This document shows positions 46,518 through 54,241 of a stretch of 64,000 nucleotides of DNA, piece by piece. Under the pieces are notes generated by a model. That model made no database searches and was not told where the DNA came from. It saw only the letters and a program-made list of their open reading frames with translations. Location: positions 185,199-249,198 of the forward strand of contig CALWRH010000001.1 in NCBI GenBank assembly GCA_944383895.1, read 5' to 3'. The stretch comes from an uncultured Christensenellaceae bacterium (lineage in GTDB: Bacteria; Bacillota; Clostridia; Christensenellales; UBA3700). A program made the position numbers and the translations under genes. The first letter of the stretch is position 1. Each line of letters starts with the position of its first letter.

Positions 46518-47660
46518 ATGATTTATCTCGACAACGCTGCAACTTCAAAATTCAAACCCAAGTGCATGTTCGACGCTATGTTCTGCCAGCTCGGCGACAG
46601 CGCGAATCCGGGACGAGGCGGACACAACGACAGCATCGACTGTGCGATAAAAATAAACGATACGCGATCAATGCTGAAATCGCTCGTAAACGCAGACGAC
46701 AGCTACGAACTCGTATTCACGAGCGGCTGCACCGAGGCACTCAATCTTGCGATATTCGGCTATCTCTCAGACAATATCGGAGGCAACGTAGTCACCACGG
46801 TCTGGGAACACAATTCCGTGCTCCGTCCTCTCAACAGACTGCTTCAAAAACACGTCATAGACGATATAAGATATGCCGCTCCTTCAGATCCGTCCATGTG
46901 CATAAAAGCTGACGATATAGCAGAACTCGTAGACGAAAACACACGCCTCATCGTTGTAAACCACTCATCAAACGTAAACGGGGCGACGGCTGACATCGAG
47001 GCAATAGGCGCGTTTGCGAAATCCGGAAACATACCTCTTCTCGTTGACTCGGCGCAATCACTCGGGCACAAGAAAGTAGATATAGAAAAATGCAATATCT
47101 CAATGCTCGCCTGTGCGGGGCACAAAGGACTGCACGGCAGCCAGGGAACGGGATTTCTGATATTTTCCAAATCGTTGAAAATACGTCCGCTGCGCTTCGG
47201 CGGCACGGGTACTTTCAGCGAAAGCCTGTTGCAGCCCGAAGGCGCCCCCGAAGGGCTTGAAAGCGGCACGATGAATACGGCAGGCATCATCGGACTCGGT
47301 GCGGCGGCAAAATGGACTTATGAAAATTTCGAGCAACTGAACCGACATATCGCCTACCTTTCTTCGCAGATGCTGTACGGACTCGGCAAATTACCTAATG
47401 TAAAAATCTATACAAAAACTCTGTCAAACGTGATATCTTTCAATATCGGCGAAGCGGATTCTTCAGACGTTGCGGACTATCTGAACGACAACGACATTGC
47501 AGTGAGAAGCGGACTGCACTGCGCACCTCTCGCGCACAAATTTCTCGGCACAGATAAACAGGGAACGGTAAGGATATCTATCGATTACAACAACAACGCC
47601 TACCACATATCCCGCACTTTGGACGTGCTTGAAAAGTATTGCAAATTATTGCGTCCGTGA
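46518..47660 (+). CDS. Cysteine desulfurase family protein (NifS/SufS-like)
   Basis: A 380-residue PLP-dependent class V aminotransferase-fold enzyme. It begins MIYLDNAATSKFKP. The PLP-binding lysine is Lys203 in CAGHKGLHG, and the catalytic cysteine is Cys335 in SGLHCAPLAHK. It should release sulfur from cysteine as an enzyme-bound persulfide. A GAGGT ribosome binding site precedes ATG at 46518; the long upstream open frame overlaps the divergent DUF3343 gene and is rejected. No IscU-type scaffold gene is nearby; the DUF3343 protein is the likely sulfur acceptor. Confidence 0.93.
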   Translation: MIYLDNAATSKFKPKCMFDAMFCQLGDSANPGRGGHNDSIDCAIKINDTRSMLKSLVNADDSYELVFTSGCTEALNLAIFGYLSDNIGGNVVTTVWEHNSVLRPLNRLLQKHVIDDIRYAAPSDPSMCIKADDIAELVDENTRLIVVNHSSNVNGATADIEAIGAFAKSGNIPLLVDSAQSLGHKKVDIEKCNISMLACAGHKGLHGSQGTGFLIFSKSLKIRPLRFGGTGTFSESLLQPEGAPEGLESGTMNTAGIIGLGAAAKWTYENFEQLNRHIAYLSSQMLYGLGKLPNVKIYTKTLSNVISFNIGEADSSDVADYLNDNDIAVRSGLHCAPLAHKFLGTDKQGTVRISIDYNNNAYHISRTLDVLEKYCKLLRP

Positions 47661-47671
47661 TTGTTTAAGCG

Positions 47672-47935
47672 TCAATGACTGCGCAACGCCTGCATAAGTA
47701 TATCGAGTTTTCTGCGTTGCGCGGCATTGAGCATGCCGTAGACGCCGTTATAAAATTCGTTTAATTTTTTATCGTCGAGCTCTCCTCTTCTTCTCGCCGC
47801 AGCGGCTTGCGCGAACAGTTCGTCGAGCAGCTCGTCAGAAGACATCGACGCGTATTCCCCCACTTTTTCCCTGAGCTCTTCCTGCTCTCTTTCCGTCGTT
47901 TCCCGACTGTAAAAACCGCCGTTTTTCTTCTTCAT
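47672..47935 (-). CDS. Hypothetical protein, 87 residues, helical
   Basis: A small charged protein, probably all alpha-helical (REQEELREKVGEYASMSS, then LFAQAAAARRRGELDDKKL, then LNAAQRRKLDILMQAL). No membrane segment or motif is recognised. A GAGAGGTGG ribosome binding site precedes the ATG. It is convergent with the cysteine desulfurase gene (12 bases apart) and divergent from another small unknown gene. A perfect 7-bp inverted repeat lies between the two divergent genes. Confidence 0.7.
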   Translation of the reverse strand: MKKKNGGFYSRETTEREQEELREKVGEYASMSSDELLDELFAQAAAARRRGELDDKKLNEFYNGVYGMLNAAQRRKLDILMQALRSH

Positions 47936-47963
47936 GATCCACCTCTCTTTTCACTTTATGAAC

Positions 47964-47994
47964 AATAACGATTTTTTGTGAATAAACCGTTATT
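47964..47994. promoter_or_regulatory. Inverted repeat between two small divergent genes
   Basis: AATAACG (47964-47970) and CGTTATT (47988-47994), 17 bases apart, lie in the 88-base divergent gap and could bind a regulator of one or both genes. Confidence 0.35.
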
Positions 47995-48023
47995 TTTTAC
48001 ACTCATTGAACATAATCTACAAT

Positions 48024-48278
48024 ATGGACTACAAAGATATAATGAAAATTTTGTCAGGCGGCAACGCTAACCCTGATATGACGACAATGCTTTCCGCACT
48101 CTCGTCAGGAGGCGCGGACATGAATTCTCTTCTACCTCTTCTCATGAAAAACATGCAAAAAGGAGAGTTAGGCAAAGTAACTTCTCAAAGCGAAGGCAGC
48201 ACTCCGTTTCTTCCGTCCGAAGATGAGATAAACGCCGCACTTATCAAGCTTAACGAGCAGACGGGACGCGACATGTGA
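48024..48278 (+). CDS. Hypothetical protein, 84 residues
   Basis: Starts MDYKDIMKILSGGNANPDM. It is rich in S, G, M, N and L with short helices (MTTMLSALSSGG, SLLPLLMKNMQ). No family is recognised. The chosen ATG at 48024 has no Shine-Dalgarno. A CATAAT -10-like box lies exactly seven bases upstream, so it could be leaderless, though no good -35 is seen. A TTG six codons earlier also opens the frame. A strong terminator follows. Confidence 0.6.
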   Translation: MDYKDIMKILSGGNANPDMTTMLSALSSGGADMNSLLPLLMKNMQKGELGKVTSQSEGSTPFLPSEDEINAALIKLNEQTGRDM

Positions 48279-48298
48279 AATAATTTGATAAAAAAATA

Positions 48299-48372
48299 CG
48301 CGCCGGTAAATGATGTGCACCTCCAAAAGTGTCCAACTTTTGGGGTTCACCTCAAAACGGCGCGCGCTTTTT
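48299..48372. terminator. Large compound terminator hairpin with IS3-end-like core
   Basis: The outer 7-bp stem CGCGCCG/CGGCGCG (48299-48305 and 48358-48364) encloses an inner perfect 8-bp stem CCAAAAGT/ACTTTTGG (48323-48330 and 48336-48343), extended by GTG/CAC and ACC/GGT pairs. TTTTT follows on the plus strand, and a T-tract follows on the minus strand. It separates convergent genes and would terminate both. The inner part resembles IS3-family terminal repeats. Confidence 0.75.
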
Positions 48373-48383
48373 CGTATACTTTT

Positions 48384-49088
48384 TTACGACGCTATTATCG
48401 CGTCTTTAATCTCTGCGGCTTTCTTTGCCGCATAAGCGAGATCTTTTTTTCTTTCTTCTCTCGGCATATCGAGCATTATTTCCGCCTGTACCGTGCATGG
48501 ATTTCCACCCAGCACGACTGCCCTGTCCGCAAGCGCGACAGCCTCCTCGACGCTGTGCGAAACTATCACGGCGCACTTCTGCGACAGCGTGAAAAGCTTG
48601 AGAAAATAGTTTTCGAGCACGTCTGCCGTAGCGATGTCGAGCCCCTTAAAAGGCTCGTCGGTAAGGAGCACTCTCGACGGATAACAAAAGGCACGGGCAA
48701 GCGACACTCTCGCCGCCTGACCTCCGCTCATGGTATGCGGATATCTGTTTTCGAATCCTTCGAGTCCTGCCTCTTTGAGTGCGGCCACAGCGTCTTCTCT
48801 CGCCTGCTTTTTGTCTTTATACAGATGCGCAATGGCAAAAGTCACGTTTTCAAGCGCCGTCAGCGACGGTATCAGTCTGTCTTCCTGAAACATGTACGAT
48901 ATACCGTCTGCGCCCGAGATTTCGCCTTTATACGGAATAAGTCCCGCTATCGAGTTGAGCAGCGTCGTCTTGCCGCAGCCCGACTTTCCGAGCACGCACA
49001 ATATCTCTCTGTCCCCTACCGAAAGCGAAAAATCGTCGAATACTGTCTTATCTCCGTATTTCACAGAAAGGTTTTTTATTTCAAGCAT
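48384..49088 (-). CDS. ABC transporter ATP-binding protein (NMT1/SsuB-like importer)
   Basis: A 234-residue ATPase with Walker A GKSGCGKTTL (residues about 34-43), Q-loop YMFQED, signature SGGQAARVSLARA, Walker B LLTDEPFKG and H-loop VSHSVEEA, all intact. It belongs to the nitrate/sulfonate/taurine (SsuB/TauB) group by appearance. It is the last gene of a four-gene operon, and its start overlaps the permease stop by 8 bases. Confidence 0.92.
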   Translation of the reverse strand: MLEIKNLSVKYGDKTVFDDFSLSVGDREILCVLGKSGCGKTTLLNSIAGLIPYKGEISGADGISYMFQEDRLIPSLTALENVTFAIAHLYKDKKQAREDAVAALKEAGLEGFENRYPHTMSGGQAARVSLARAFCYPSRVLLTDEPFKGLDIATADVLENYFLKLFTLSQKCAVIVSHSVEEAVALADRAVVLGGNPCTVQAEIMLDMPREERKKDLAYAAKKAAEIKDAIIAS

Positions 49089-49884
49089 TTTTCCACCTCA
49101 TACAGAGTTTTTCGATGCCGAGCACTATGAGCTCGAGTATAGCGCCGAGAATTATCGCGATAAGCGTCCACGCGATAAGTATAGGGGTATCGAGATACAG
49201 ATTGGCAAGCTGCATATTTACTCCCATACTGTTTTTAGTCTGAGCAAGCACCTCTGCCGCGATCGTAAGTTTGACCGTAAGCGAAAGCGTAGAACGTACC
49301 GACGAAAAGACCGTCGGCATTACGGACGGTATATAAAGCTTTGTCAGCCTCGTCAGAAACGGGACTTTATACACCTTTGCCATTTCCACAAGTTTTCTGT
49401 CAACGCCCGTTATCGCTGAATAAAACGATGCGTAAAGCAGCGGAAAAATGATCAGTACGGTAACGAAAACGGGAGCCGACTGCGTATTGTCGTGCATCCA
49501 GAGAAGACACAGCAGGATAACGCTCATCGTAGGCGTAGATCTCATAACTGAAATCACGGGCGACAGAAGTTTTGCAAGAGGTTTTACAAATGCAGCAGTG
49601 AGAGAAAGTCCGAGAGCGATCGCAAAGCTGAGCGCAAAGCCCCTGAAAGCGCGCAAAAGCGTGCACGCTATGTCTATCCACGGCTGCCCGCCCTGCTGCG
49701 ACAGCAGTTTCCATACTTCTTCGAACGTTCTTCCGACAGAAGGGATAATGAGTTCGCTGTCCGTGCGCCAGGCGGTAAACGCCCACAGCGCAAGGATGAT
49801 CGCAAGCGAAAACAGCGGATAGACAAGCGACATTATCGCCGTCTTCTGATTTTGAGTGAGTTTTTTTATCTTCATTTGTTGCAA
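49081..49884 (-). CDS. ABC transporter permease (SsuC/TauC-like)
   Basis: A 267-residue membrane protein with about six helices. It has an EAA-like loop (VEMAKVYKVPFLTRLTKLYIPSVMPTV, the ATPase-coupling motif, around residues 170-195). It is the membrane partner of the adjacent ATPase and substrate-binding lipoprotein. The start lies 9 bases after the substrate-binding protein stop. Confidence 0.92.
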   Translation of the reverse strand: MQQMKIKKLTQNQKTAIMSLVYPLFSLAIILALWAFTAWRTDSELIIPSVGRTFEEVWKLLSQQGGQPWIDIACTLLRAFRGFALSFAIALGLSLTAAFVKPLAKLLSPVISVMRSTPTMSVILLCLLWMHDNTQSAPVFVTVLIIFPLLYASFYSAITGVDRKLVEMAKVYKVPFLTRLTKLYIPSVMPTVFSSVRSTLSLTVKLTIAAEVLAQTKNSMGVNMQLANLYLDTPILIAWTLIAIILGAILELIVLGIEKLCMRWKNA

Positions 49885-49893
49885 AGACAGTTC

Positions 49894-50937
49894 TTATTTT
49901 GCGCTGTAATAAAGTCCGTCTGCAGGCATTTTGCCGCCGATAGCTGCGGGATTGATCGCATTGATCGCGTTAAGCATCGCGATATAATCCTCTTTAGCAC
50001 TTGCGATACGGACGAGATTGCAGTTGCAACGCTCGAGCGTTGTAGCGGAAAGCTGGGTATTGAGCGACGTCTGCGGATAAGCCGCGACGAGTATTTCGCT
50101 TACTCTCGAACTGTTTTCTACGATAAAATCGCCGTTTTGTTCCATTTTGGAGAGAAGCTCGTCGATAAATTCGGGATTGCTTTCGCAAACGGACGCTTTA
50201 GCTATAAGCACAGCCTGCGGATATCCGAGTGTATCGCTGCCCGTATAGTCTTTCCACAGCTGCTGAAGATCGAAAAGCTGAGTGATACCGCTCTGTGCAA
50301 GTCCTTTGCTTGCTGCAGGCTCTGCTATAACGCCGATAGCTTCGCTGCCGTTTTTGTTTGCCTGTACGAGCTGACTCATAACGCCGCTGCCGTCTGCAAC
50401 GTAAGTTATCACGACTTTGCCGTCTACGGCTTTATCTCCCTGCTCGTAAGCTATGCCCGCATTTTTGAGCAAAGTCTGAAAGATATAGTCGGGTACGCTG
50501 CCCTGTCCGATAGAGAACACTCTTTTGCCGACAAGATCGCTCAGCGTACCGACATTGCTGTTTGCGCCGAGGACGTAAAGATTGCCCTGAGTTACGGTTG
50601 CAAGCAGTCTGATGTCCTGTCCTTTATTATACAGGTTAGCCGCAAGGTTTGCGGGAACTATCGCAAAGTCCGCATCGAGAGCGCGCGTACCGATAGATGA
50701 CGACTGTACTATTTCGACTTTTTCAAGGCTGCCGAACTTGCCGTTTTTCTGAATTTCGTCTATAAGATTGACAGCCGCAAGTGCGGGCGCACCGTCGGGC
50801 ACAACCATTTCAAAAGACGCTCCGTCGCCGTTCTTGTCTTCAGAACCGCTGAAATCGCACGCGGTAAATACCGCTGCGCAAGCAAGCATCGTTACGATGC
50901 ATATTGTTGCCGCTAAAATTTTAGAAAGTTTTTTCAT
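49894..50937 (-). CDS. ABC transporter substrate-binding lipoprotein (NMT1/SsuA-like)
   Basis: A 347-residue lipoprotein: signal peptide with lipobox FTAC (Cys near residue 22), then a two-lobe binding fold of the NMT1/nitrate-sulfonate type (VVPDGAPALAAV, DADFAIVPANLAANLYN, GQGSVPDYIFQTLLKNAGI). The ligand could be a thiamine precursor, sulfonate or other small organic compound, which cannot be decided from sequence. ATG at 50937 follows GGAG; a start five codons earlier (50952) is less well placed. Confidence 0.9.
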   Translation of the reverse strand: MKKLSKILAATICIVTMLACAAVFTACDFSGSEDKNGDGASFEMVVPDGAPALAAVNLIDEIQKNGKFGSLEKVEIVQSSSIGTRALDADFAIVPANLAANLYNKGQDIRLLATVTQGNLYVLGANSNVGTLSDLVGKRVFSIGQGSVPDYIFQTLLKNAGIAYEQGDKAVDGKVVITYVADGSGVMSQLVQANKNGSEAIGVIAEPAASKGLAQSGITQLFDLQQLWKDYTGSDTLGYPQAVLIAKASVCESNPEFIDELLSKMEQNGDFIVENSSRVSEILVAAYPQTSLNTQLSATTLERCNCNLVRIASAKEDYIAMLNAINAINPAAIGGKMPADGLYYSAK

Positions 50938-50993
50938 ATATATTCTCCGCAAATTTTATTTTCTTTTATATATTGTCTGTTATCCGATAAGTC

Positions 50994-51254
50994 TTAATTG
51001 TTGTCGTCTTCGACAGTCATGACGGCGGATTTGACGTTTACTTCTTCTATTCTGCCGAGCTTGCCGCACAGTGCCGAGATCTTCTCCGTATCGCCGTTTA
51101 CTATAAGGCTTATAGTATTTATCCCCGTAGCTTTGTCGGGAACACCCATCCTGCCGACGATGATTTCTCCGTAATCGGACAGAAGGCTCTGAACCTTTTC
51201 AACTCTTTCTCTGCCTGCCTTCAGAACGATACCGATAACTCCTATCTTTTTCAT
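50994..51254 (-). CDS. TM1266 family iron-only hydrogenase system putative regulator
   Basis: An 86-residue ACT-like protein starting MKKIGVIGIVLKAGRERVEKV and carrying GEIIVGRMGVPDKATGINTISLIV, the TM1266 (TIGR03959) signature. Such proteins usually accompany [FeFe]-hydrogenase maturation genes; here they are absent and the gene heads an ABC importer operon. ATG at 51254 follows AAGGAGAG; an upstream in-frame start is rejected because it lies in the leader. Its transcript begins about 210 bases upstream and contains a terminator before the gene. Confidence 0.88.
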   Translation of the reverse strand: MKKIGVIGIVLKAGRERVEKVQSLLSDYGEIIVGRMGVPDKATGINTISLIVNGDTEKISALCGKLGRIEEVNVKSAVMTVEDDNN

Positions 51255-51306
51255 GATACTCTCCTTCAATATATTTTCTGCATTTCTGCTGTTTCGATCA
51301 ACCTGC

Positions 51307-51466
51307 AAAAAAACTCCGCCTTCCCGATAGAAAGACGGAGCATAGCAATTCTTGCCTGATCAGCCTGAACTTACTCTCTGAACACGTCTTCGATTGGGAA
51401 CGGGATATTTATTTTTTGCGGATCGGCCGCATCGAGCCTCGGAGAGATAAATCTCTCTTTCGGGTC
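51307..51466 (-). promoter_or_regulatory. Structured leader with intrinsic terminator: candidate riboswitch or attenuator of unknown class
   Basis: Between the promoter and the TM1266 gene lie about 125 bases of potentially folded RNA and then a terminator: AAGACGGAG/CTCCGCCTT (51332-51340 and 51314-51322, one G-T pair in RNA) followed by seven T residues on the minus strand. Upstream elements are GAGAGAT/ATCTCTC (51442-51457), GCGG/CCGC (51418-51430) enclosed by ATCG/CGAT (51431-51434 and 51391-51394), and GCAA/TTGC (51345-51355). CGTCTT (51385-51390) is complementary to AAGACG in the terminator stem, a possible antiterminator pairing. No T-box, TPP, SAM or other known consensus was recognised. 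An independent small RNA ending at the terminator is also possible. Confidence 0.6.
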
Positions 51467-51472
51467 GCACTT

Positions 51473-51501
51473 ATTCTATACTAAAATTTTTCCGATGTCA
51501 A
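51473..51501 (-). promoter_or_regulatory. Promoter of the TM1266-ABC importer operon
   Basis: A perfect TTGACA (51501-51496), 17-base spacer and TAGAAT (51478-51473) on the minus strand. Confidence 0.85.
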
Positions 51502-51542
51502 CTTTTATCCGATGCCTTTTTATTCGGGTCTTGCCGGACAGT

Positions 51543-52907
51543 TTACGCAGCCTCGGCGGACGATACGGTCGTCAGATACTCCGCGGCATCGCGCAGACAC
51601 GGGTCGACAGCCATATAATATATGCCCGACGCGTCGGATATGATGTCGGGGGTAATGCCTACGCCGTGGATGTTTGTTTCGAATACGGTTTTACCGTCTT
51701 TGAGCGACGGGATATAATACTTGCCGTTTGTGATATAAAGCTCGTATTTTCCGTTACTGTAAGGTATTACAACCTGTGCGACGCCTTTGCCGTAAGTCTT
51801 GCTGCCTATCGACTTGATGCCCGAATAATAGGACAGAGTCGCGGTAAGAAGTTCGGACGAAGACGCGCTCCTTCCGTTTACGAGGACGACGCAGCCAAAA
51901 CCGTCAACTTCGTCGTAAAGGTTTACCGATCTCAGCGTAGAGTCGTCCACTTCGCTCGCATAGGTATTGCTCGTATAGAAATACTCTTCAAGCATCTTGC
52001 CGTTGCCGGAATTGTATTCGTATCTCGCCATAGGAATACCCGTATTCGTGCCGTTCTGCTTTACGAAATAAGACGCGATAAAACCGCATATCTGTACGCT
52101 TCCGCCGCCGTTTCCGCGAAGATCGAGCACGAGTTTGTTCGGCTTATCGGGATCGCTGAGGAATTCGTTCACCGCAGCGGCAAAGTCTTCAGACGCGGTG
52201 TCGCCGAATTCTGTCAGTTTTATATATCCCACGTTTGACGGCATACCCGTCACGTCGGAATCGAGATAATACGCAAGCGGCGCATGGAACATGGTTTTTT
52301 GCAGATCGAACGTATATTGACCGACAATAGAATCGCCGTTCCTTCTGTATACGACTATCTGCATTTCGTCTTCTATACTTGCGATATACTGAGAAAACGC
52401 GCTGTTGTTGAGATGTCTGACGTCTTTACCGTTGATAGCAACGACCTCGTCGCCTATCATGAGTTTTACTGCAGAACCGTTGGCAGAAGTAGTCGTCGCC
52501 GCGGGAGAGCCGGGAGCTATCTCGCTGATATAATATCTGCAATAATCGTCGTATTCGAAGGTTATGCCTACCGACTTAGTCTTCATGCCGATAGGTGTAG
52601 ATTCGACAAGCCCCGTATACGGATCGATATTGCCGGCGATCGCCTGCGCGATCATATACTGCAACTCTTCCCAATTGATATCTTCAATATAATATTTATT
52701 GAGTGCGTCGATAACAGCCTTTACCATCGGCATATCGCTTTCGATGGACTGACTGCCAGCATAGAGCGTACCTCCGAAAAACGCTCCGCCTGCGACGAGT
52801 GCGAGAACAAGCACAGCCGCTATTACTATAAGAGCGATTTTTTTGCCTGACGGCTTTTTCTCTTTAGGATATTCTCTATAAATATCCTGTTCTTCGAACA
52901 TATCCAT
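51543..52907 (-). CDS. S41 family C-terminal processing peptidase (CtpA-like) with PDZ domain
   Basis: A 454-residue membrane-anchored serine peptidase. It has a cytoplasmic N-terminus, one membrane segment (residues about 23-47), a helical region, a PDZ domain (VGITFEYDD to VVYRRNGDS) and the S41 catalytic core. The Ser is in GRSASSSELLTATL and the Lys in GSKTYGKGVAQ. It faces the outside of the cell and cleaves proteins after exposed C-termini; the substrate is unknown. The ATG at 52907 follows GGAG. Confidence 0.92.
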   Translation of the reverse strand: MDMFEEQDIYREYPKEKKPSGKKIALIVIAAVLVLALVAGGAFFGGTLYAGSQSIESDMPMVKAVIDALNKYYIEDINWEELQYMIAQAIAGNIDPYTGLVESTPIGMKTKSVGITFEYDDYCRYYISEIAPGSPAATTTSANGSAVKLMIGDEVVAINGKDVRHLNNSAFSQYIASIEDEMQIVVYRRNGDSIVGQYTFDLQKTMFHAPLAYYLDSDVTGMPSNVGYIKLTEFGDTASEDFAAAVNEFLSDPDKPNKLVLDLRGNGGGSVQICGFIASYFVKQNGTNTGIPMARYEYNSGNGKMLEEYFYTSNTYASEVDDSTLRSVNLYDEVDGFGCVVLVNGRSASSSELLTATLSYYSGIKSIGSKTYGKGVAQVVIPYSNGKYELYITNGKYYIPSLKDGKTVFETNIHGVGITPDIISDASGIYYMAVDPCLRDAAEYLTTVSSAEAA

Positions 52908-53007
52908 AAATTCTCCTTTCCGCAATAAACGCAGCAACGGATATCAAGACTCTTCTCTGACGCAAGTCAGCCGAAGTTTTGCAATACGCGCAAGAACAAT
53001 ACAGATA

Positions 53008-54171
53008 TTATATTCTGTTGACCTTGTCTGCTATCGCCTGCTCGTATACGGCTTTAGCTACGGTCGCGCCGACTCTTTCGTCAAAAGCCTTGGGCAGAAT
53101 ATAATCCGCGCAAAGTTCTTCGTCGGAAACAAGTCCCGCGAGAGCGTTTACCGCCGCGAGCTTCATGTTTTCGGTTATCGCGCTTGCTCTTGCGTCCAGC
53201 GCGCCTCTGAAAATGCCGGGGAAAGCCAGCACGTTGTTTATCTGGTTGGCATAATCCGATCTTCCCGTTCCTATGACGGCAGCGCCGCCTTTTTTCGCCT
53301 CGTCTGGATATATTTCGGGTACGGGGTTGGACATCGCGAACACAATGGGCTTTTCTGCCATAGCCGCAACCATGTCAGCGGTAACCGTATTGGGTCCCGA
53401 AACGCCGATAAGCACGTCGCTGCCCTCGAGAGCCTCTCTCGCGCCGCCTTTTTTGCAAGCTTTGTTTGTGAGCTCGGCAAGCAGCGTCTTGGACCAGTCC
53501 ATGTTCTCTCTGTCTTTATAAAGTATGCCCTTTCTGTCAACGAGTACGAGATCCTTTATGCCTGCGGCAAGAAGAAGTCTTGCGATAGCTCCGCCCGCAG
53601 CTCCGGTACCGAGTATGGTAGCGGTGATATCCGAGAGGTTTTTTCCTACTATTTTGAGTGCGTTCTTGAGCGCGGCAAGCACTACTATCGCCGTGCCGTG
53701 CTGATCGTCGTGGAATACGGGTATGTCAAGCTTTTTCTTGAGTGTCTCTTCTATCTCGAAACATCTCGGCGCGGAAATGTCTTCGAGATTGATACCGCCG
53801 AAAGTAGGCGCTATCGCTACGCAAGCATCGATGATCTCCTGCGTGTTCTGCGTCGAAAGACATATCGGGAAAGCGTCCACGCCGCCGAATTTTTTGAACA
53901 GACAGCATTTGCCTTCCATAACAGGCATACCTGCAAGACCGCCGATATTGCCCAGCCCGAGGACCGCGCTGCCGTCGGTAATGACCGCAACGAGATTGTG
54001 CTTGCCCGTATAAGTATAGGCAAGCGACGGATCCTTTGATATCTCTATACATGGTTCCGCAACGCCGGGAGTATACGCAACCGACAGATCGTGTGCGTTC
54101 TGTACGGGTGCTTTGCTGATTATTTCAAGTTTGCCGTGCCATTTTTTGTGCATGTCCAATGCTTCGCTCAT
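53008..54171 (-). CDS. NAD(P)-dependent malic enzyme
   Basis: A 387-residue malic enzyme converting malate to pyruvate and CO2 with NAD(P)H formation. N-terminal motif YTPGVAEPC, metal and substrate residues in the LEDISAPRCFEIEE and HDDQHGTAIV segments, and the Rossmann GTGAAGGAIA motif are present. It is the short bacterial form, without a phosphotransacetylase fusion. GGAGAT precedes the ATG. Confidence 0.95.
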   Translation of the reverse strand: MSEALDMHKKWHGKLEIISKAPVQNAHDLSVAYTPGVAEPCIEISKDPSLAYTYTGKHNLVAVITDGSAVLGLGNIGGLAGMPVMEGKCCLFKKFGGVDAFPICLSTQNTQEIIDACVAIAPTFGGINLEDISAPRCFEIEETLKKKLDIPVFHDDQHGTAIVVLAALKNALKIVGKNLSDITATILGTGAAGGAIARLLLAAGIKDLVLVDRKGILYKDRENMDWSKTLLAELTNKACKKGGAREALEGSDVLIGVSGPNTVTADMVAAMAEKPIVFAMSNPVPEIYPDEAKKGGAAVIGTGRSDYANQINNVLAFPGIFRGALDARASAITENMKLAAVNALAGLVSDEELCADYILPKAFDERVGATVAKAVYEQAIADKVNRI

Positions 54172-54241
54172 ATATGTATCTCCAATAAGTTATTTAGTAC
54201 TTTTTAGTATTATCAATTATTTTTCAATATTAATTACAACT

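Noticed and set aside
51307-51466. TPP riboswitch or T-box in the TM1266 leader
   Set aside because: CTGATC and a nearby hairpin recall the TPP 3' half, but CTGAGA and GCGTAGGGA are missing; the T-box GGTGG-ACC core is also absent.
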